Source: JANNMJ01 sp031397815
GTDB taxonomy: Bacteria; Bacteroidota; Bacteroidia; Cytophagales; Hymenobacteraceae
Length of the DNA stretch: 49,350 nucleotides
NCBI GenBank assembly: GCA_031397815.1
Contig: JANNMJ010000227.1
Location: 1 to 49,350, forward strand
Direction: 5' to 3'
The notes under the pieces were generated by a model. That model searched no databases. It was not told the DNA's origin and was given only the letters and a program-made list of their open reading frames with translations. This document shows positions 33,885 to 42,089 of the stretch, one piece after another. The position numbers were made by a program, and so were the translations under genes. Each line of letters opens with the position of its first letter. The first letter of the stretch is position 1.

Positions 33885-34805
33885 CTAAGCGCCGATTGCC
33901 TCCGTGGAGGTAGCAACTTTCTTGGCGAAGCGCGGCGCCACGCGCAGCTCTTTCGTGCCGTGGCCCCACGAGTAAAAACCCTCGCCCGATTTCACGCCGA
34001 GCTTTCCCGCCATCACCATATTGACGAGCAACGGGTTCGGCGCGTACTTCGGCCGTCCGAAACCGTCGTGCATCACCCGCAGAATCGCGAGGCAAACGTC
34101 GAGGCCGATGAAGTCGGCGAGCTGGAGCGGGCCCATCGGGTGAGCCATACCGAGCTTCATCACCGTGTCAATCTCTTCGACCCCCGCCACGCCTTCGAAC
34201 AGCGTTTCGATGGCCTCGTTGATCATCGGCATCAGGATGCGGTTCGCGACGAAGCCGGGGTAATCGTTGACTTCCGTTGGGCTTTTGCCGAGCTGGCGCG
34301 AAAGGTCCATCACGCGGCGCGTCGTTTCGTCGGACGTGGCGTAGCCGCGAATGACTTCCACGAGCTGCATCACCGGCACGGGGTTCATAAAGTGCATCCC
34401 GATCACCTGTTCCGGCCGTTTCGTGACGGACGCGATGCGGGTAATCGAAATCGACGACGTGTTCGAGGCCAGAATCGCCTCTGGTTTCGCCACTTCATCG
34501 AGCTCGCGGAAGATGCGGGCTTTCAGGTCGGGGTTTTCGGTGGCCGCTTCGATGACCAAATCCGCGTCGGCCGCGCCTTCTGCTACCGACGTGTAAGTGC
34601 GGATGCGGCCCAGCGTTTCGGCTTTCGCCTCCGCCGTAAGCGTGCCTTTGGCGACTTGCCGGTCGAGATTTTTGCCAATTGTGGCCAAGCCTTTATCGAG
34701 CGCCGCTTGATTTAAGTCGACGAGCGCGACGGAGAAGCCCTGCTGGGCGCAGACGTGGGCAATGCCATTGCCCATTGTGCCAGAGCCGATTACGGTAATG
34801 TTCAT
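33885..34805 (-). CDS. 3-hydroxybutyryl-CoA dehydrogenase
   Basis: A 306-residue NAD-dependent enzyme oxidising 3-hydroxyacyl-CoA in fatty-acid or butyrate metabolism. It starts MNITVIGSGTMGNGIAHVC, the Rossmann GxGxxG motif. The acidic residue in VALVDLNQAAL marks NAD specificity. Catalytic His is in HFMNPVPVMQLVEVI, paired with the conserved Glu; the C-terminal domain has DYPGFVANRILMPMINEAIE and MGPLQLADFIGLD. The last 20 residues are a nonconserved extension (RVAPRFAKKVATSTEAIG). The upstream start in the frame was rejected because the Rossmann strand would no longer be N-terminal. Not clustered with other beta-oxidation genes. Confidence 0.95.
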   Translation of the reverse strand: MNITVIGSGTMGNGIAHVCAQQGFSVALVDLNQAALDKGLATIGKNLDRQVAKGTLTAEAKAETLGRIRTYTSVAEGAADADLVIEAATENPDLKARIFRELDEVAKPEAILASNTSSISITRIASVTKRPEQVIGMHFMNPVPVMQLVEVIRGYATSDETTRRVMDLSRQLGKSPTEVNDYPGFVANRILMPMINEAIETLFEGVAGVEEIDTVMKLGMAHPMGPLQLADFIGLDVCLAILRVMHDGFGRPKYAPNPLLVNMVMAGKLGVKSGEGFYSWGHGTKELRVAPRFAKKVATSTEAIGA

Positions 34806-34874
34806 CGAGTGAGGGAAACGCTGATTGGTGGAGTAAAAAAGCCCGCTCCAGCTCCTTGCCCGGCGGCTTTGCAT

Positions 34875-34882
34875 CAAAATTA
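34875..34882 (-). promoter_or_regulatory. Putative -7 element TAATTTTG
   Basis: Exact TAnnTTTG match on the minus strand, 70 bp before the dehydrogenase ATG. A T-rich run lies farther upstream, but no TTTG at the ideal distance. Confidence 0.4.
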
Positions 34883-35003
34883 CGCGTCTGCACGAATCCT
34901 TTTTTTTCGTCGGCCCGTAAACGCCCTCAAGCTGTCGCTCCGGCGCGCAGTTTCCGCTGAATCGACTTATCTCCCACCCCCTTCCTTAACACGCTTCAAC
35001 GCA

Positions 35004-35159
35004 ATGGGCAATCTCCTCTATGTCATCGCCGTGGTTCTCGTCATCCTTTGGGCCATCGGCCAATTCGGTATGCAGACCAATTCGCCTCTGATCCACATCC
35101 TGCTCGTCATCGCCGTCATCGCGGTGCTGCTGCGCGTGATCCGAGGGAGTGCCGCCTAA
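35004..35159 (+). CDS. Small two-helix membrane protein (Lmo0937/DUF5670 type)
   Basis: A 51-residue protein, MGNLLYVIAVVLVILWAIG followed by a short turn FGMQTNSPLIH and a second hydrophobic helix LLVIAVIAVLLRVIRG. This matches the tiny, widespread Lmo0937-family proteins found in the inner membrane of many bacteria, whose role is unknown and which are often stress-induced. Longer open frames to the left start outside any family resemblance, so the short version is the gene. A terminator follows 32 bp after the stop. Confidence 0.88.
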   Translation: MGNLLYVIAVVLVILWAIGQFGMQTNSPLIHILLVIAVIAVLLRVIRGSAA

Positions 35160-35190
35160 CCGGGCGCCTTCACCTTCGTAACGGATAAAT

Positions 35191-35235
35191 CAAAAGGTCC
35201 GGTCTCCTGAATAGGGGTCCGGACCTTTTGCTTTT
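35191..35235 (+). terminator. Intrinsic terminator after the small membrane gene
   Basis: Perfect 12-bp stem CAAAAGGTCCGG / CCGGACCTTTTG with a 16-nt loop, followed by CTTTTGG. Confidence 0.85.
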
Positions 35236-35263
35236 GGCTGGGATGGCGGCTTGCCCACTTGGG

Positions 35264-35431
35264 CGTGCCGTCATGTGTTGGTTCGGAGCGGCACGTCCAA
35301 GTTGGAGTGCCGTCATGTATTGGTTCGGAGCGGCATGTCCAAGTGGGAGTGCCAGCATGTGTCCGTTCGGAGTGGCACGCCCAAGTGGGCGTGCCGTCAT
35401 GTGTTGGTTCGGAGTGGCACGCCCAAGTGGG
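35264..35431. repeat. 42-bp tandem array, 4 units, palindrome plus spacer
   Basis: Four 42-bp units, each with a 22-bp palindrome of the form GGCACGCCCAAG/TGGGCGTGCC and a 20-bp segment close to GTCATGTGTTGGTTCGGAGT. Palindrome halves vary in step with each other in some units (CGT/AGT changes). The period is a multiple of three, so frames stay open across it, but no gene is evident. Compare the array at 49143. Confidence 0.9.
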
Positions 35432-35460
35432 CGAGGGGTTCCGGAGATAACAGCCTCGCC

Positions 35461-36294
35461 CTAAAACAAATCGAACAAGAGGTTGAAACGTAACTCCGGC
35501 TGCCCGTACAGAAAGGAGTTCTGGTCGTAACTGGCGTTGTATAGAAGCAGAATGTCGAACGCGGCACGGTCGCTAAAACGCTGACGATAGCCAATGCCGC
35601 CAAAAGTCGATTTAATAGTCAACAGCTCATTGCCCTGATACACAATGGAGCCGTTGGTGGGATTCTGTAAGAAAAGCGGCGACTGAGCACGCAGGAATTC
35701 CTGCTCCAGATGCACGAAAAACTTATCCGTAATCAGCGCTTGTCCGAAAATTCGCCCGCCGATGTTTGAAAAGCCGATGCCGTTGATCGAGCTGTACTGA
35801 TAAACGAAGCCCGGCCCGGCGGCAAACCGCTCGGTAAATCGGTAGCCGAACATTGCAGAAAGCCCGGCATTGAAAAACGAGATTCCGTAGCTGGAGCTGA
35901 ACCCCAGATCGGGGTTACCCGTGACGTACCACTTGGCGGGCGGCTTGGCCACCATCACCGGCTCCGGCGGCTTCACCGTGCCGATGCCCTGCGGAATGGG
36001 GCGTGGGGCGGGCGCCGGAACGGCGCGGGGTTGCGGGGGGCGCGCCGGTTGGAACGTGCCCGGCGCATCGGGTTGCGGCGTTGGTTGCGGTGTAGGCTGC
36101 GTGGGCCGCACGGCGGGCTGACCGGCCGGGGGCGCTTGCGGCGTGGCGTCGAGCGACGGGCGGTCGGGCGGCAACCCGTTCAGCTCCGGCTTCACCTGCT
36201 CCGTAGAATCGGTGACTTGCGCGGCGGCGCGGTTGCTCGCCAGCAAAAGCGTGCCCGTGAGCACGAGCGTGGAGAGCAGGAGGGAAGCGCGCAT
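35461..36294 (-). CDS. Outer-membrane beta-barrel protein with Pro-rich linker
   Basis: A 277-residue exported protein. Signal peptide MRASLLLSTLVLTGTLLLASNRAAAQ, then a Pro/Gln-rich linker (about 35-115, repeated TPQP and PAPRP words) and a C-terminal barrel (about 125-277): WYVTGNPDLGFSSSYGISFFNAGLSAMFGYRFTERFAAGPGFVYQY, alternating strands with aromatic girdles, ending in FNLLFDLF, a terminal Phe as barrels require for Bam recognition. It is likely an OmpW/porin-like or "outer membrane beta-barrel" family protein of Bacteroidota; no transport role can be read. The long upstream extension in the frame has no homologous look. Pro-rich linkers near the envelope may cross peptidoglycan. Confidence 0.8.
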   Translation of the reverse strand: MRASLLLSTLVLTGTLLLASNRAAAQVTDSTEQVKPELNGLPPDRPSLDATPQAPPAGQPAVRPTQPTPQPTPQPDAPGTFQPARPPQPRAVPAPAPRPIPQGIGTVKPPEPVMVAKPPAKWYVTGNPDLGFSSSYGISFFNAGLSAMFGYRFTERFAAGPGFVYQYSSINGIGFSNIGGRIFGQALITDKFFVHLEQEFLRAQSPLFLQNPTNGSIVYQGNELLTIKSTFGGIGYRQRFSDRAAFDILLLYNASYDQNSFLYGQPELRFNLLFDLF

Positions 36295-36412
36295 GGACAA
36301 CGGATGGAGTAGGAGGGGCGAGAGGAGAAGAAACCGAACAACCGAACGGCGCAAAAGCGGCGGCGGACGGAACAGGCCAATTAAATCAGCCTTTCCCGTC
36401 CGCCGCACCTGC

Positions 36413-38038
36413 CTACGCGAGCTGCTTCTTGTAGAGCCGCTGACGCTGTTCGCGGATGCCTTCGTCGGACAAGTATTCCTCGTACGACATCCGTTTGTCG
36501 AGCAAGCCGCCCGGCGCGGGCTCCACGATGCGGTTCGCGATGGTATCGACGAACTGCAAGTCGTGCGACGAGAAGAGGAGCGAGCCGGTGAAATCGCGCA
36601 GCGCGTTGTTGAGCGCCGTGATGGATTCGAGGTCCAAGTGGTTCGTCGGCTCATCGAGGACGAGGACGTTGCCGCTCTGGAGCATCATCCGGCTCAAGAG
36701 GCAGCGCACTTTCTCGCCGCCGCTCAATACGTGAGCTTTTTTCAAGGATTCTTCCCCCGAAAACAGCATCCGGCCGAGGAAGCCACGGATGAAGCTTTCG
36801 TCTTTCTCCACCGAATACTGCCGCAGCCAATCGACAAGGCTCAAATCGACGTTGAAGAAATCGGCGTTTTCCTTCGGGAAGAAGGCGGGTGTAATCGTGG
36901 TGCCCCACTTGATGGTGCCCGCCGTCGGCTCCACTTCGCCGGCCAGGATCTGAAACAGAATCGTCGCCGCGCGGTCGTCGCGGCCCACAATCGCCACTTT
37001 ATCGCCTTTATCAAGGGTGAAGCTGAGGTCGCGGAAGATGATTTCACCGTCCACGACGGCTTTCAGGCCTTCCACGCTCAAAAGCTGGTTGCCCGCCTCA
37101 CGCTCCGGCTTGAACGCGATGTACGGGTACTTCCGCGACGATGGCTTGATGTCCTCAATCGTGAGCTTCTGCAAGAGTTTTTGCCGCGAAGTAGCCTGCC
37201 GACTCTTCGACGCGTTCGCCGAGAAGCGCCGCACGAATTCTTCCAAGTCCTTGCGCTTGTCTTCAGTCTTTTTGTTGACTTCCTGCCGCTGCCGCAGCGC
37301 CAATTGGCTCGATTCGTACCAGAACGTGTAGTTGCCGGGGTACATCGTGAGCTTCGAGAAGTCGAGGTCGGCCATGTAGTTGCACACAGCGTCGAGGAAG
37401 TGGCGGTCGTGGCTCACCACGATGACCGTATTCTGGAAGTTATCCAAGAAGTTTTCGAGCCACAGCACGCTCTCCGCATCGAGGGAGTTGGTCGGTTCGT
37501 CGAGCAGCAGCACGTCGGGGTTGCCGAAAAGGGCTTGCGCGAGCAGCACGCGCACTTTTTCGGAACCGCTCAAATCCTGCAACAGGATGTGATGCTTATC
37601 CTCGCGGATACCCAGCCCGGAAAGCAGCTCGGCGGCTTCGCTCTCGGAGTTCCAGCCGTTCATATCAGCGAACTCGGCTTCGAGGTTGGCGGCTTTCTCG
37701 CCGTCGGCGTCCGTGAAATCGGCTTTGGCGTAGATCGCGTCCTTCTCCTGCATCACCTTCCAGAGGCGGTCGTGCCCCATGAGCACGGTTTGCAGCACCG
37801 GGTAGGGGTCGTAGGCGAAATGGTCCTGCCGCAGCACGGCCAGCCGCTGCCCGGGCAGCATATTGACCGAGCCGGTCGCAGGGTCAATCTCCCCGGAAAG
37901 GATTTTCAGGAACGTCGATTTTCCCGCCCCGTTGGCCCCAATCAGGCCATAGCAGTTGCCGGGCAGAAACTTGACCGTGACGTCTTCGAACAACACGCGC
38001 TTACCATAGCGCAAGGAGATATTGGAGGTGCTAATCAT
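36413..38038 (-). CDS. ABC-F ribosome-associated ATPase, YbiT type
   Basis: A 541-residue duplicated ATPase without membrane part, acting on the ribosome E site to relieve stalled translation. First ATPase half: GLIGANGAGKSTFLKIL (Walker A), SGSEKVRVLLAQAL (signature) and VLLLDEPTNSLDAESV (Walker B). Second half: KVAIVGRDDRAATILFQIL, where the Walker A is altered (the usual GxGKST is GRDDRAA), then LSGGEKVRCLLSRMM and VLVLDEPTNHLDLESI. The P-site interaction linker with charged helices lies at about 240-320. The opening MISTSNISLRYGKRVLFEDV, PGQRLAVLRQDHFAYD and HDRHFLDAVCNYMADLDFSKL are close to YbiT. The altered second P-loop is unusual, and should be checked. Confidence 0.92.
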   Translation of the reverse strand: MISTSNISLRYGKRVLFEDVTVKFLPGNCYGLIGANGAGKSTFLKILSGEIDPATGSVNMLPGQRLAVLRQDHFAYDPYPVLQTVLMGHDRLWKVMQEKDAIYAKADFTDADGEKAANLEAEFADMNGWNSESEAAELLSGLGIREDKHHILLQDLSGSEKVRVLLAQALFGNPDVLLLDEPTNSLDAESVLWLENFLDNFQNTVIVVSHDRHFLDAVCNYMADLDFSKLTMYPGNYTFWYESSQLALRQRQEVNKKTEDKRKDLEEFVRRFSANASKSRQATSRQKLLQKLTIEDIKPSSRKYPYIAFKPEREAGNQLLSVEGLKAVVDGEIIFRDLSFTLDKGDKVAIVGRDDRAATILFQILAGEVEPTAGTIKWGTTITPAFFPKENADFFNVDLSLVDWLRQYSVEKDESFIRGFLGRMLFSGEESLKKAHVLSGGEKVRCLLSRMMLQSGNVLVLDEPTNHLDLESITALNNALRDFTGSLLFSSHDLQFVDTIANRIVEPAPGGLLDKRMSYEEYLSDEGIREQRQRLYKKQLA

Positions 38039-38088
38039 CAGGAAAATGGAGTGGCGGCGCGCAGCGCGGCGGCTGCCCGTTGCGGCTA

Positions 38089-38096
38089 CAAAAGTA
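38089..38096 (-). promoter_or_regulatory. Putative -7 element TACTTTTG
   Basis: Exact TAnnTTTG match on the minus strand, 50 bp before the ABC-F start codon. No distinct TTTG was found at the -33 position. Confidence 0.4.
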
Positions 38097-38308
38097 GGCA
38101 GCCAACGGGGCGGGCCGATGCCGTTCGTTCGCAACAGTGCGCGCGGGGTGTGGGTTCGCGCCGCCACGTCTTCTGACCCTCCACACGTAACCTTCGGCGC
38201 GGGTTGTCAGTAAGCGGGCTCAGCGGTCTGCTGCTGACCGTTTCTTGCTTCCGCAGCATTGTTGCGCTACCCTGTTCCACGTCACCTTTCCAAAACTCTC
38301 TTATTCCA

Positions 38309-38848
38309 ATGGCACTCTCCGGTAATAATCCTTCCGTCTCTGGTCCCGGTCATACGATGCCCGGTGCCCCGCCCGTGCCGCCGCAACCGATGACCGGTTT
38401 CGAGCGCATCGGCATCCGTTACGGCCTGTGGGTCGGGACGGCGTACATCGTTTTCTTCCTGCTGATGAAAGTCCTCGGGCTGCACGAGCGCACCGAAGTG
38501 GCTTACGTGAACGGGGTTTTCCTGATCGGCGGCATCGTCCTCGCGCTGCGCGAGTACAAGCGCGTCACCCGCAACCACATCGATTACCTGCCGGGTCTCG
38601 GCGTCGGGTTCCTGACGTCGCTCATCTCGTCGATCATTCTCGCGCTGTTCTTCATCGGGTATTCCACCTTCGATAAAGAGTTTGCCTCGCACGTCATGAC
38701 GGCCAATCTCTACGGGATGAGCCTGTCGGTGCTGATGATTTTCCTCGTCATCATCCTGCAAGGCACCGTCGCGGGGTCGATCATCGGCTTCATCGCGATG
38801 CAACTCTTCAAGCGCCCCGACCACCGTATCGACGAAGACGACGAGTAG
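38309..38848 (+). CDS. DUF4199-type membrane protein
   Basis: A 179-residue inner-membrane protein of the DUF4199 family, common in Bacteroidota and of unknown function. Start MALSGNNPSVSGPG; a Pro-rich N-tail then four predicted helices: YGLWVGTAYIVFFLLMKVLGL, VNGVFLIGGIVLALREY, GVGFLTSLISSIILALFFIGY and a C-terminal helix LMIFLVIILQGTVAGSIIGFIAMQLF, with an acidic tail. EYKRVTRNHIDYLPGLGVGF between helices 2 and 3 is the conserved family loop. The extension to 38204 lacks homology. Transcribed alone, divergent from the ABC-F gene. Confidence 0.88.
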   Translation: MALSGNNPSVSGPGHTMPGAPPVPPQPMTGFERIGIRYGLWVGTAYIVFFLLMKVLGLHERTEVAYVNGVFLIGGIVLALREYKRVTRNHIDYLPGLGVGFLTSLISSIILALFFIGYSTFDKEFASHVMTANLYGMSLSVLMIFLVIILQGTVAGSIIGFIAMQLFKRPDHRIDEDDE

Positions 38849-39116
38849 GCGCTTTTCCGCGCTTACCGGATTCAATGTCGTTTTTCCGGACGAATCTGGT
38901 CAGTTTTCAGCCGTTTCCCGGCTTACCCCAGCGTTTTTCAGCGTTCGGGTGGGCCGGGAATTCGTTTTTTGCCAGTTTCGACTTTTTTAGAAGATTGTCC
39001 GTCGAAGTATTTGTTTTCGGTTTCCCGCGCCCCTAAGTTTGTGATATGCAGGAAGGATTATGAAAACGGACGGCGGATCAGCACTGGGCACGGTGCCCGC
39101 CCCACCGAAAACCCTG

Positions 39117-39150
39117 AACGCCTCCCGACGCTTGCCGGGGGGCGTTTTTG
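39117..39150 (+). terminator. Intrinsic terminator
   Basis: Stem AACGCCTCCCG / CGGGGGGCGTT, followed by TTTTGCTG. It is about 270 bp beyond DUF4199, so 38849-39116 is either a long 3' leader, an unrecognised RNA or empty; I see no gene there. Confidence 0.7.
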
Positions 39151-39168
39151 CTGTTGATAGGCGGTCAA

Positions 39169-39320
39169 TTAATAATTAAGAATTAATAATTAAGCTGATT
39201 GGGGTGGGGTAGCTCTGAACTCCCCGCCCCCTTGGGGGAGGGGTGCCCCGCAGGGGCGGGGTGGGGAACGCGGTTACAGCAATGCGGCTGAGCAACGGCA
39301 TCTATCACATCCCCACATCC
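39169..39320. repeat. Intergenic repeat block near the ligase 3' end
   Basis: A tandem AATTAATAATTAAG duplication (about 39169-39195), an AACTCCCCGCCCCC palindrome shared in kind with 1886, the 20-bp GGGGTGGGGAACGCGGTTAC word identical to 11485, and CACATCCCCACATC words like those at 1934. Four kinds of dispersed element are stacked here, with no gene visible. Confidence 0.75.
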
Positions 39321-39321
39321 T

Positions 39322-40824
39322 TCACATCCCCACATCTTCCCCCGCCACCTCCTCCTCTTCAATCCACCCCTGCGCTCTCACCAGCAGCGCGAGGCTGATG
39401 AAGAAGAACGAGCCGATCTTATCCACTTCTACCAATTCGTTGAGGGTAAGGTGGATAATGGTGATGACCAATGACAAGCCCGCCGCCAGAATAATGGCGC
39501 GCAAACGAGGGTTGCGGGTACGATGGTAGAGGGTTTGCGGTAGGACGAGCGCCCACCAAATCAGCACCAGAAATAGCACGAAGCCGGGGATGCCCTGCTC
39601 CACGAGCTGCAAGAGGAAGTAATTGTGCGTGGTGGAGCGCTCGGGGTTGTCGGAGACGTAGGTGCGGAACCGCTTGTCGGTGAATTTCTTGTATTCTGGG
39701 TAGAAGGAGCTGGGACCGGTGCCGAGCCACGGTTTCGCGGCCACCATCCGCGAGGCCGCCACCCAGCGGTAGACGCGCTCCATCTCAGAGGCATCGCTGA
39801 GCTTGACGGTGGAGGCGAGGTGCTTGCCGAGGTCGTGCCCGTTCCAAACGGTGTGCTCGTAATCGGGCTTGAAGCGCAGGAAGTGCTGCCCGCTCACAAG
39901 CCACGCGGTAAGACCAGCCACGCCTACCGCTGCCAGCAGCAGCGCGGGGCGCACCATTCGCCAGCGCAAAACCAAGTAATAGCCGCCCGCCGCCACCACC
40001 GCCAACCACGACGCGCGGGTATACGCCAGCGTGACGCCCACCACCAGCAGCCCCAAAGCGGCTCGCCACGCCCATCGGCCCCAGCCCGTGCGGCCCGTGC
40101 CTGTAAGCTGTGAACCGTACAACGCGAACGGCAAAAACAGCGCGACCGTGGCCGCGTAAATGACGTGGTTGAGGTAAAAAGGCTGAATCGCCCAGCCCAC
40201 CGACCCGAGCGTCAGACCCATCGAAAGGTGCCGCAACGTCGACCACGCTACCGTGAACGCCAGCGTCGGCAGAAACGCCCACACGAGCTGCCCCACATCA
40301 CTAGGGCGCCGCACGAGCACGAGCACCGTCACGTAAAACGACGCCAGATACCACCCCTTCGCCAGCAGATACTTCACCGAATGGAGGAGCTGCACGGAGA
40401 AGAGCGTCGTCCAGGTGGCCCATACGAGTTGCGCCAGAATGATGAGCGTCAGCGGGTGCCGGAGCCAGTCGGCGGGGCCGAGCTGCCGGCGTAACGCCTT
40501 CAGCAGCACCAGCGCGAGTAGCAGGAGCATCAGCGGCTCCGAAGGAAGGTCGATGCTGAGGCCGCCGGGAATTTCGAAGTTATCCGAGAGCGGCAGGACG
40601 GCGAGGAGGAGCAGCAGCACCGGCCGTAAATCGGCGAGGAGCAACACGCCCGCGCCGAGAATCGCCAGCGGCGCCATCAGGTAAATATTCGTCTCGCGCG
40701 CCACGCCCAGCCCAATCGTGCCGACCACCACCAGCCCGAAAACGGTCAGCAGGGTTTCCGGCGAAACGGCCCGCAGCCGCTCGGCCCAGCGCGGCAGGCT
40801 CAGCGCGCTAAGGAGCCGATTCAT
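39322..40824 (-). CDS. O-antigen ligase-like polytopic membrane protein
   Basis: A 500-residue inner-membrane protein of the Wzy_C/WaaL family, which joins or polymerises surface polysaccharide on the periplasmic face. The start MNRLLSALSLPRWAERL overlaps the Wzz gene stop by 4 bp (ATGA). Ten to twelve hydrophobic helices are visible. The large periplasmic loop (about 350-420) contains the family signature ERVYRWVAASRMVAAKPWLGTGPSSFYPEYKKF followed by STTHNYFLLQLVEQGIPGF, with the conserved Arg, His-Asn pair (THNYF) and GxGPSSF motif. Whether it works as ligase or polymerase is not decidable. Co-expressed with the chain-length protein. Confidence 0.92.
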   Translation of the reverse strand: MNRLLSALSLPRWAERLRAVSPETLLTVFGLVVVGTIGLGVARETNIYLMAPLAILGAGVLLLADLRPVLLLLLAVLPLSDNFEIPGGLSIDLPSEPLMLLLLALVLLKALRRQLGPADWLRHPLTLIILAQLVWATWTTLFSVQLLHSVKYLLAKGWYLASFYVTVLVLVRRPSDVGQLVWAFLPTLAFTVAWSTLRHLSMGLTLGSVGWAIQPFYLNHVIYAATVALFLPFALYGSQLTGTGRTGWGRWAWRAALGLLVVGVTLAYTRASWLAVVAAGGYYLVLRWRMVRPALLLAAVGVAGLTAWLVSGQHFLRFKPDYEHTVWNGHDLGKHLASTVKLSDASEMERVYRWVAASRMVAAKPWLGTGPSSFYPEYKKFTDKRFRTYVSDNPERSTTHNYFLLQLVEQGIPGFVLFLVLIWWALVLPQTLYHRTRNPRLRAIILAAGLSLVITIIHLTLNELVEVDKIGSFFFISLALLVRAQGWIEEEEVAGEDVGM

Positions 40825-41945
40825 CGGCGGGCCGGTTGCCAGTCGGCGGGTTCGGCAGGTTCGGCGGGTTCCGGAGTGGGGGTTTGCGCGTTGCGCATCT
40901 GCTCGATGAGGATGGCGGCGAACGTGGTCAGTGCAAACGCGATGACGGTGCTGCCGAGCACGATGAGCCACCGAATCGGCTTCACTTTCCGCGCCATCGG
41001 GTAGGCGGGCTGCACTACGTACAGGTTCGAGACGCGGGCGCTGAGCGTGGCTTTGGCGGTCTCGTAGGCGCCGCGCGCCTGAACCAGATTGCCGAGAATC
41101 ACATCCATCTCCGATTGCAGCCGGGAGATGCGGTAGCGGTGCTTCGCGAAGCTTTCTAGGGTCAGCGTGTTACTGCCGGGCTGGGCGTGAATGAGGCCAT
41201 CGAGCGCGGATTGCAGCGCGTGAACTTCGCCGCTGTTTCCGCGGGCACGCGCTTCGAGGATACCGGTTTGCTTCTCGACGATGGCTTTCGCGAGATACCG
41301 GTCTTCCCGGTCCATTCCGAAGATGCCCGACCGCTGCCGGAGATTCGTCAGCGTATCACGGGTGGCGGCATACACCTTGTCAAGCAGCACGTATTTCGTC
41401 TCGAACAGCGACAGCACTCGCTGGCGGTTCGGTCGCATCAGCTGCTGGCTCACCGTGTCGATGCGGGCGACGACATCGTTGGCGATTTTGGCCGCTAAGT
41501 CGCGGTCGGTGTCCATGAAGGTCAGCTCCACCACGTCGCGGTCGGAAATCTGCATATCGAGCCGCTCGTTGAACTGCTCGCGGACGGCGTGGCGCGCCTC
41601 GGGGGTCGCGGTGGTGTCGTACTTATAATGGTCAGCGAGGCGGTACTTCCGGATGATGTAATCGGCGACGGGCTGCGAGCGGCCGATATTCACGGCGCGG
41701 TCGAGGTCGGCGGGCGTCGGTTGCAGCACCACTTTGCGCTCACCGGAACCGAGCTGGTCGGGATCGGAGGTTTCGAGGTTGGTGGCGTAGAAGGTGGTGG
41801 TGGCCGGGTAGATATTCGGCATTTGTAGCGCCACCACGGCACTCACGACGGCCGCTGCCACGGTGGTCAGCAAAATCGGGCGCTGCCAGCGACGAACGAC
41901 GCCCAATACGTCGAGCAGCGGCAAAGCGGGGGAAGTAACAGCCAT
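40821..41945 (-). CDS. Wzz-like polysaccharide chain-length determinant
   Basis: A 374-residue co-polymerase of the Wzz/GumC type controlling polysaccharide chain length. Start MAVTSPALPLLDVLGVVRRWQRP, with the first membrane helix (ILLTTVAAAVVSAVVALQM, about 24-42), a large helical periplasmic region (about 45-325, TTFYATNLETSDPDQLGSG and VVELTFMDTDRDLAAKIANDVV are characteristic), a Pro-rich approach and the second membrane helix (IRWLIVLGSTVIAFALTTFAAILIEQM). No cytoplasmic kinase domain. The Pro/Glu/Ala-rich tail overlaps the ligase start. Long upstream reading frame was rejected. A TACCTTTG element lies 70 bp upstream. Confidence 0.9.
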   Translation of the reverse strand: MAVTSPALPLLDVLGVVRRWQRPILLTTVAAAVVSAVVALQMPNIYPATTTFYATNLETSDPDQLGSGERKVVLQPTPADLDRAVNIGRSQPVADYIIRKYRLADHYKYDTTATPEARHAVREQFNERLDMQISDRDVVELTFMDTDRDLAAKIANDVVARIDTVSQQLMRPNRQRVLSLFETKYVLLDKVYAATRDTLTNLRQRSGIFGMDREDRYLAKAIVEKQTGILEARARGNSGEVHALQSALDGLIHAQPGSNTLTLESFAKHRYRISRLQSEMDVILGNLVQARGAYETAKATLSARVSNLYVVQPAYPMARKVKPIRWLIVLGSTVIAFALTTFAAILIEQMRNAQTPTPEPAEPAEPADWQPARR

Positions 41946-42015
41946 TCGGCGAGAGGGAGCGAGAGAAATCAGGAAGAACCGGTCGGAGCGAGCCGAAAAC
42001 CGAAAATTATTCCCA

Positions 42016-42023
42016 CAAAGGTA
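42016..42023 (-). promoter_or_regulatory. Putative -7 element for the Wzz-ligase operon (TACCTTTG)
   Basis: Exact minus-strand match to TAnnTTTG, 70 bp before the Wzz ATG. No matching TTTG upstream. Its plus-strand neighbour at 42078 faces the opposite gene, so 41946-42089 is a compact divergent promoter region. Confidence 0.5.
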
Positions 42024-42055
42024 GCCCGGCGGGCTGTGGTGACGGCATTGGCGCG

Positions 42056-42085
42056 TTTGCCCTTTCGCACACGTCGGTACCTTTG
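42056..42085 (+). promoter_or_regulatory. Bacteroidota promoter of the E1 gene
   Basis: TTTG at 42056-42059 and TACCTTTG at 42078-42085 with an 18-bp spacer match the Bacteroidota -33/-7 pair. The chosen ATG (42090) begins only 4 bp after the -7 element, so the transcript would start at or next to the start codon (leaderless or nearly so). Confidence 0.65.
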
Positions 42086-42089
42086 TGGT

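Noticed and set aside
35264..35431. CRISPR array
   Set aside because: The segments between palindromes are near-identical instead of unique, and no cas genes are present. The same applies to 49143-49268.
35228..35493. Three overlapping plus-strand frames across the 42-bp repeats
   Set aside because: Same reason: the period is divisible by three and every frame is open.
36295..36654. N-terminal extension of the outer-membrane barrel gene
   Set aside because: It is Arg/Ser-rich, antisense to the ABC-F 3' end in part, and precedes a perfect signal peptide.
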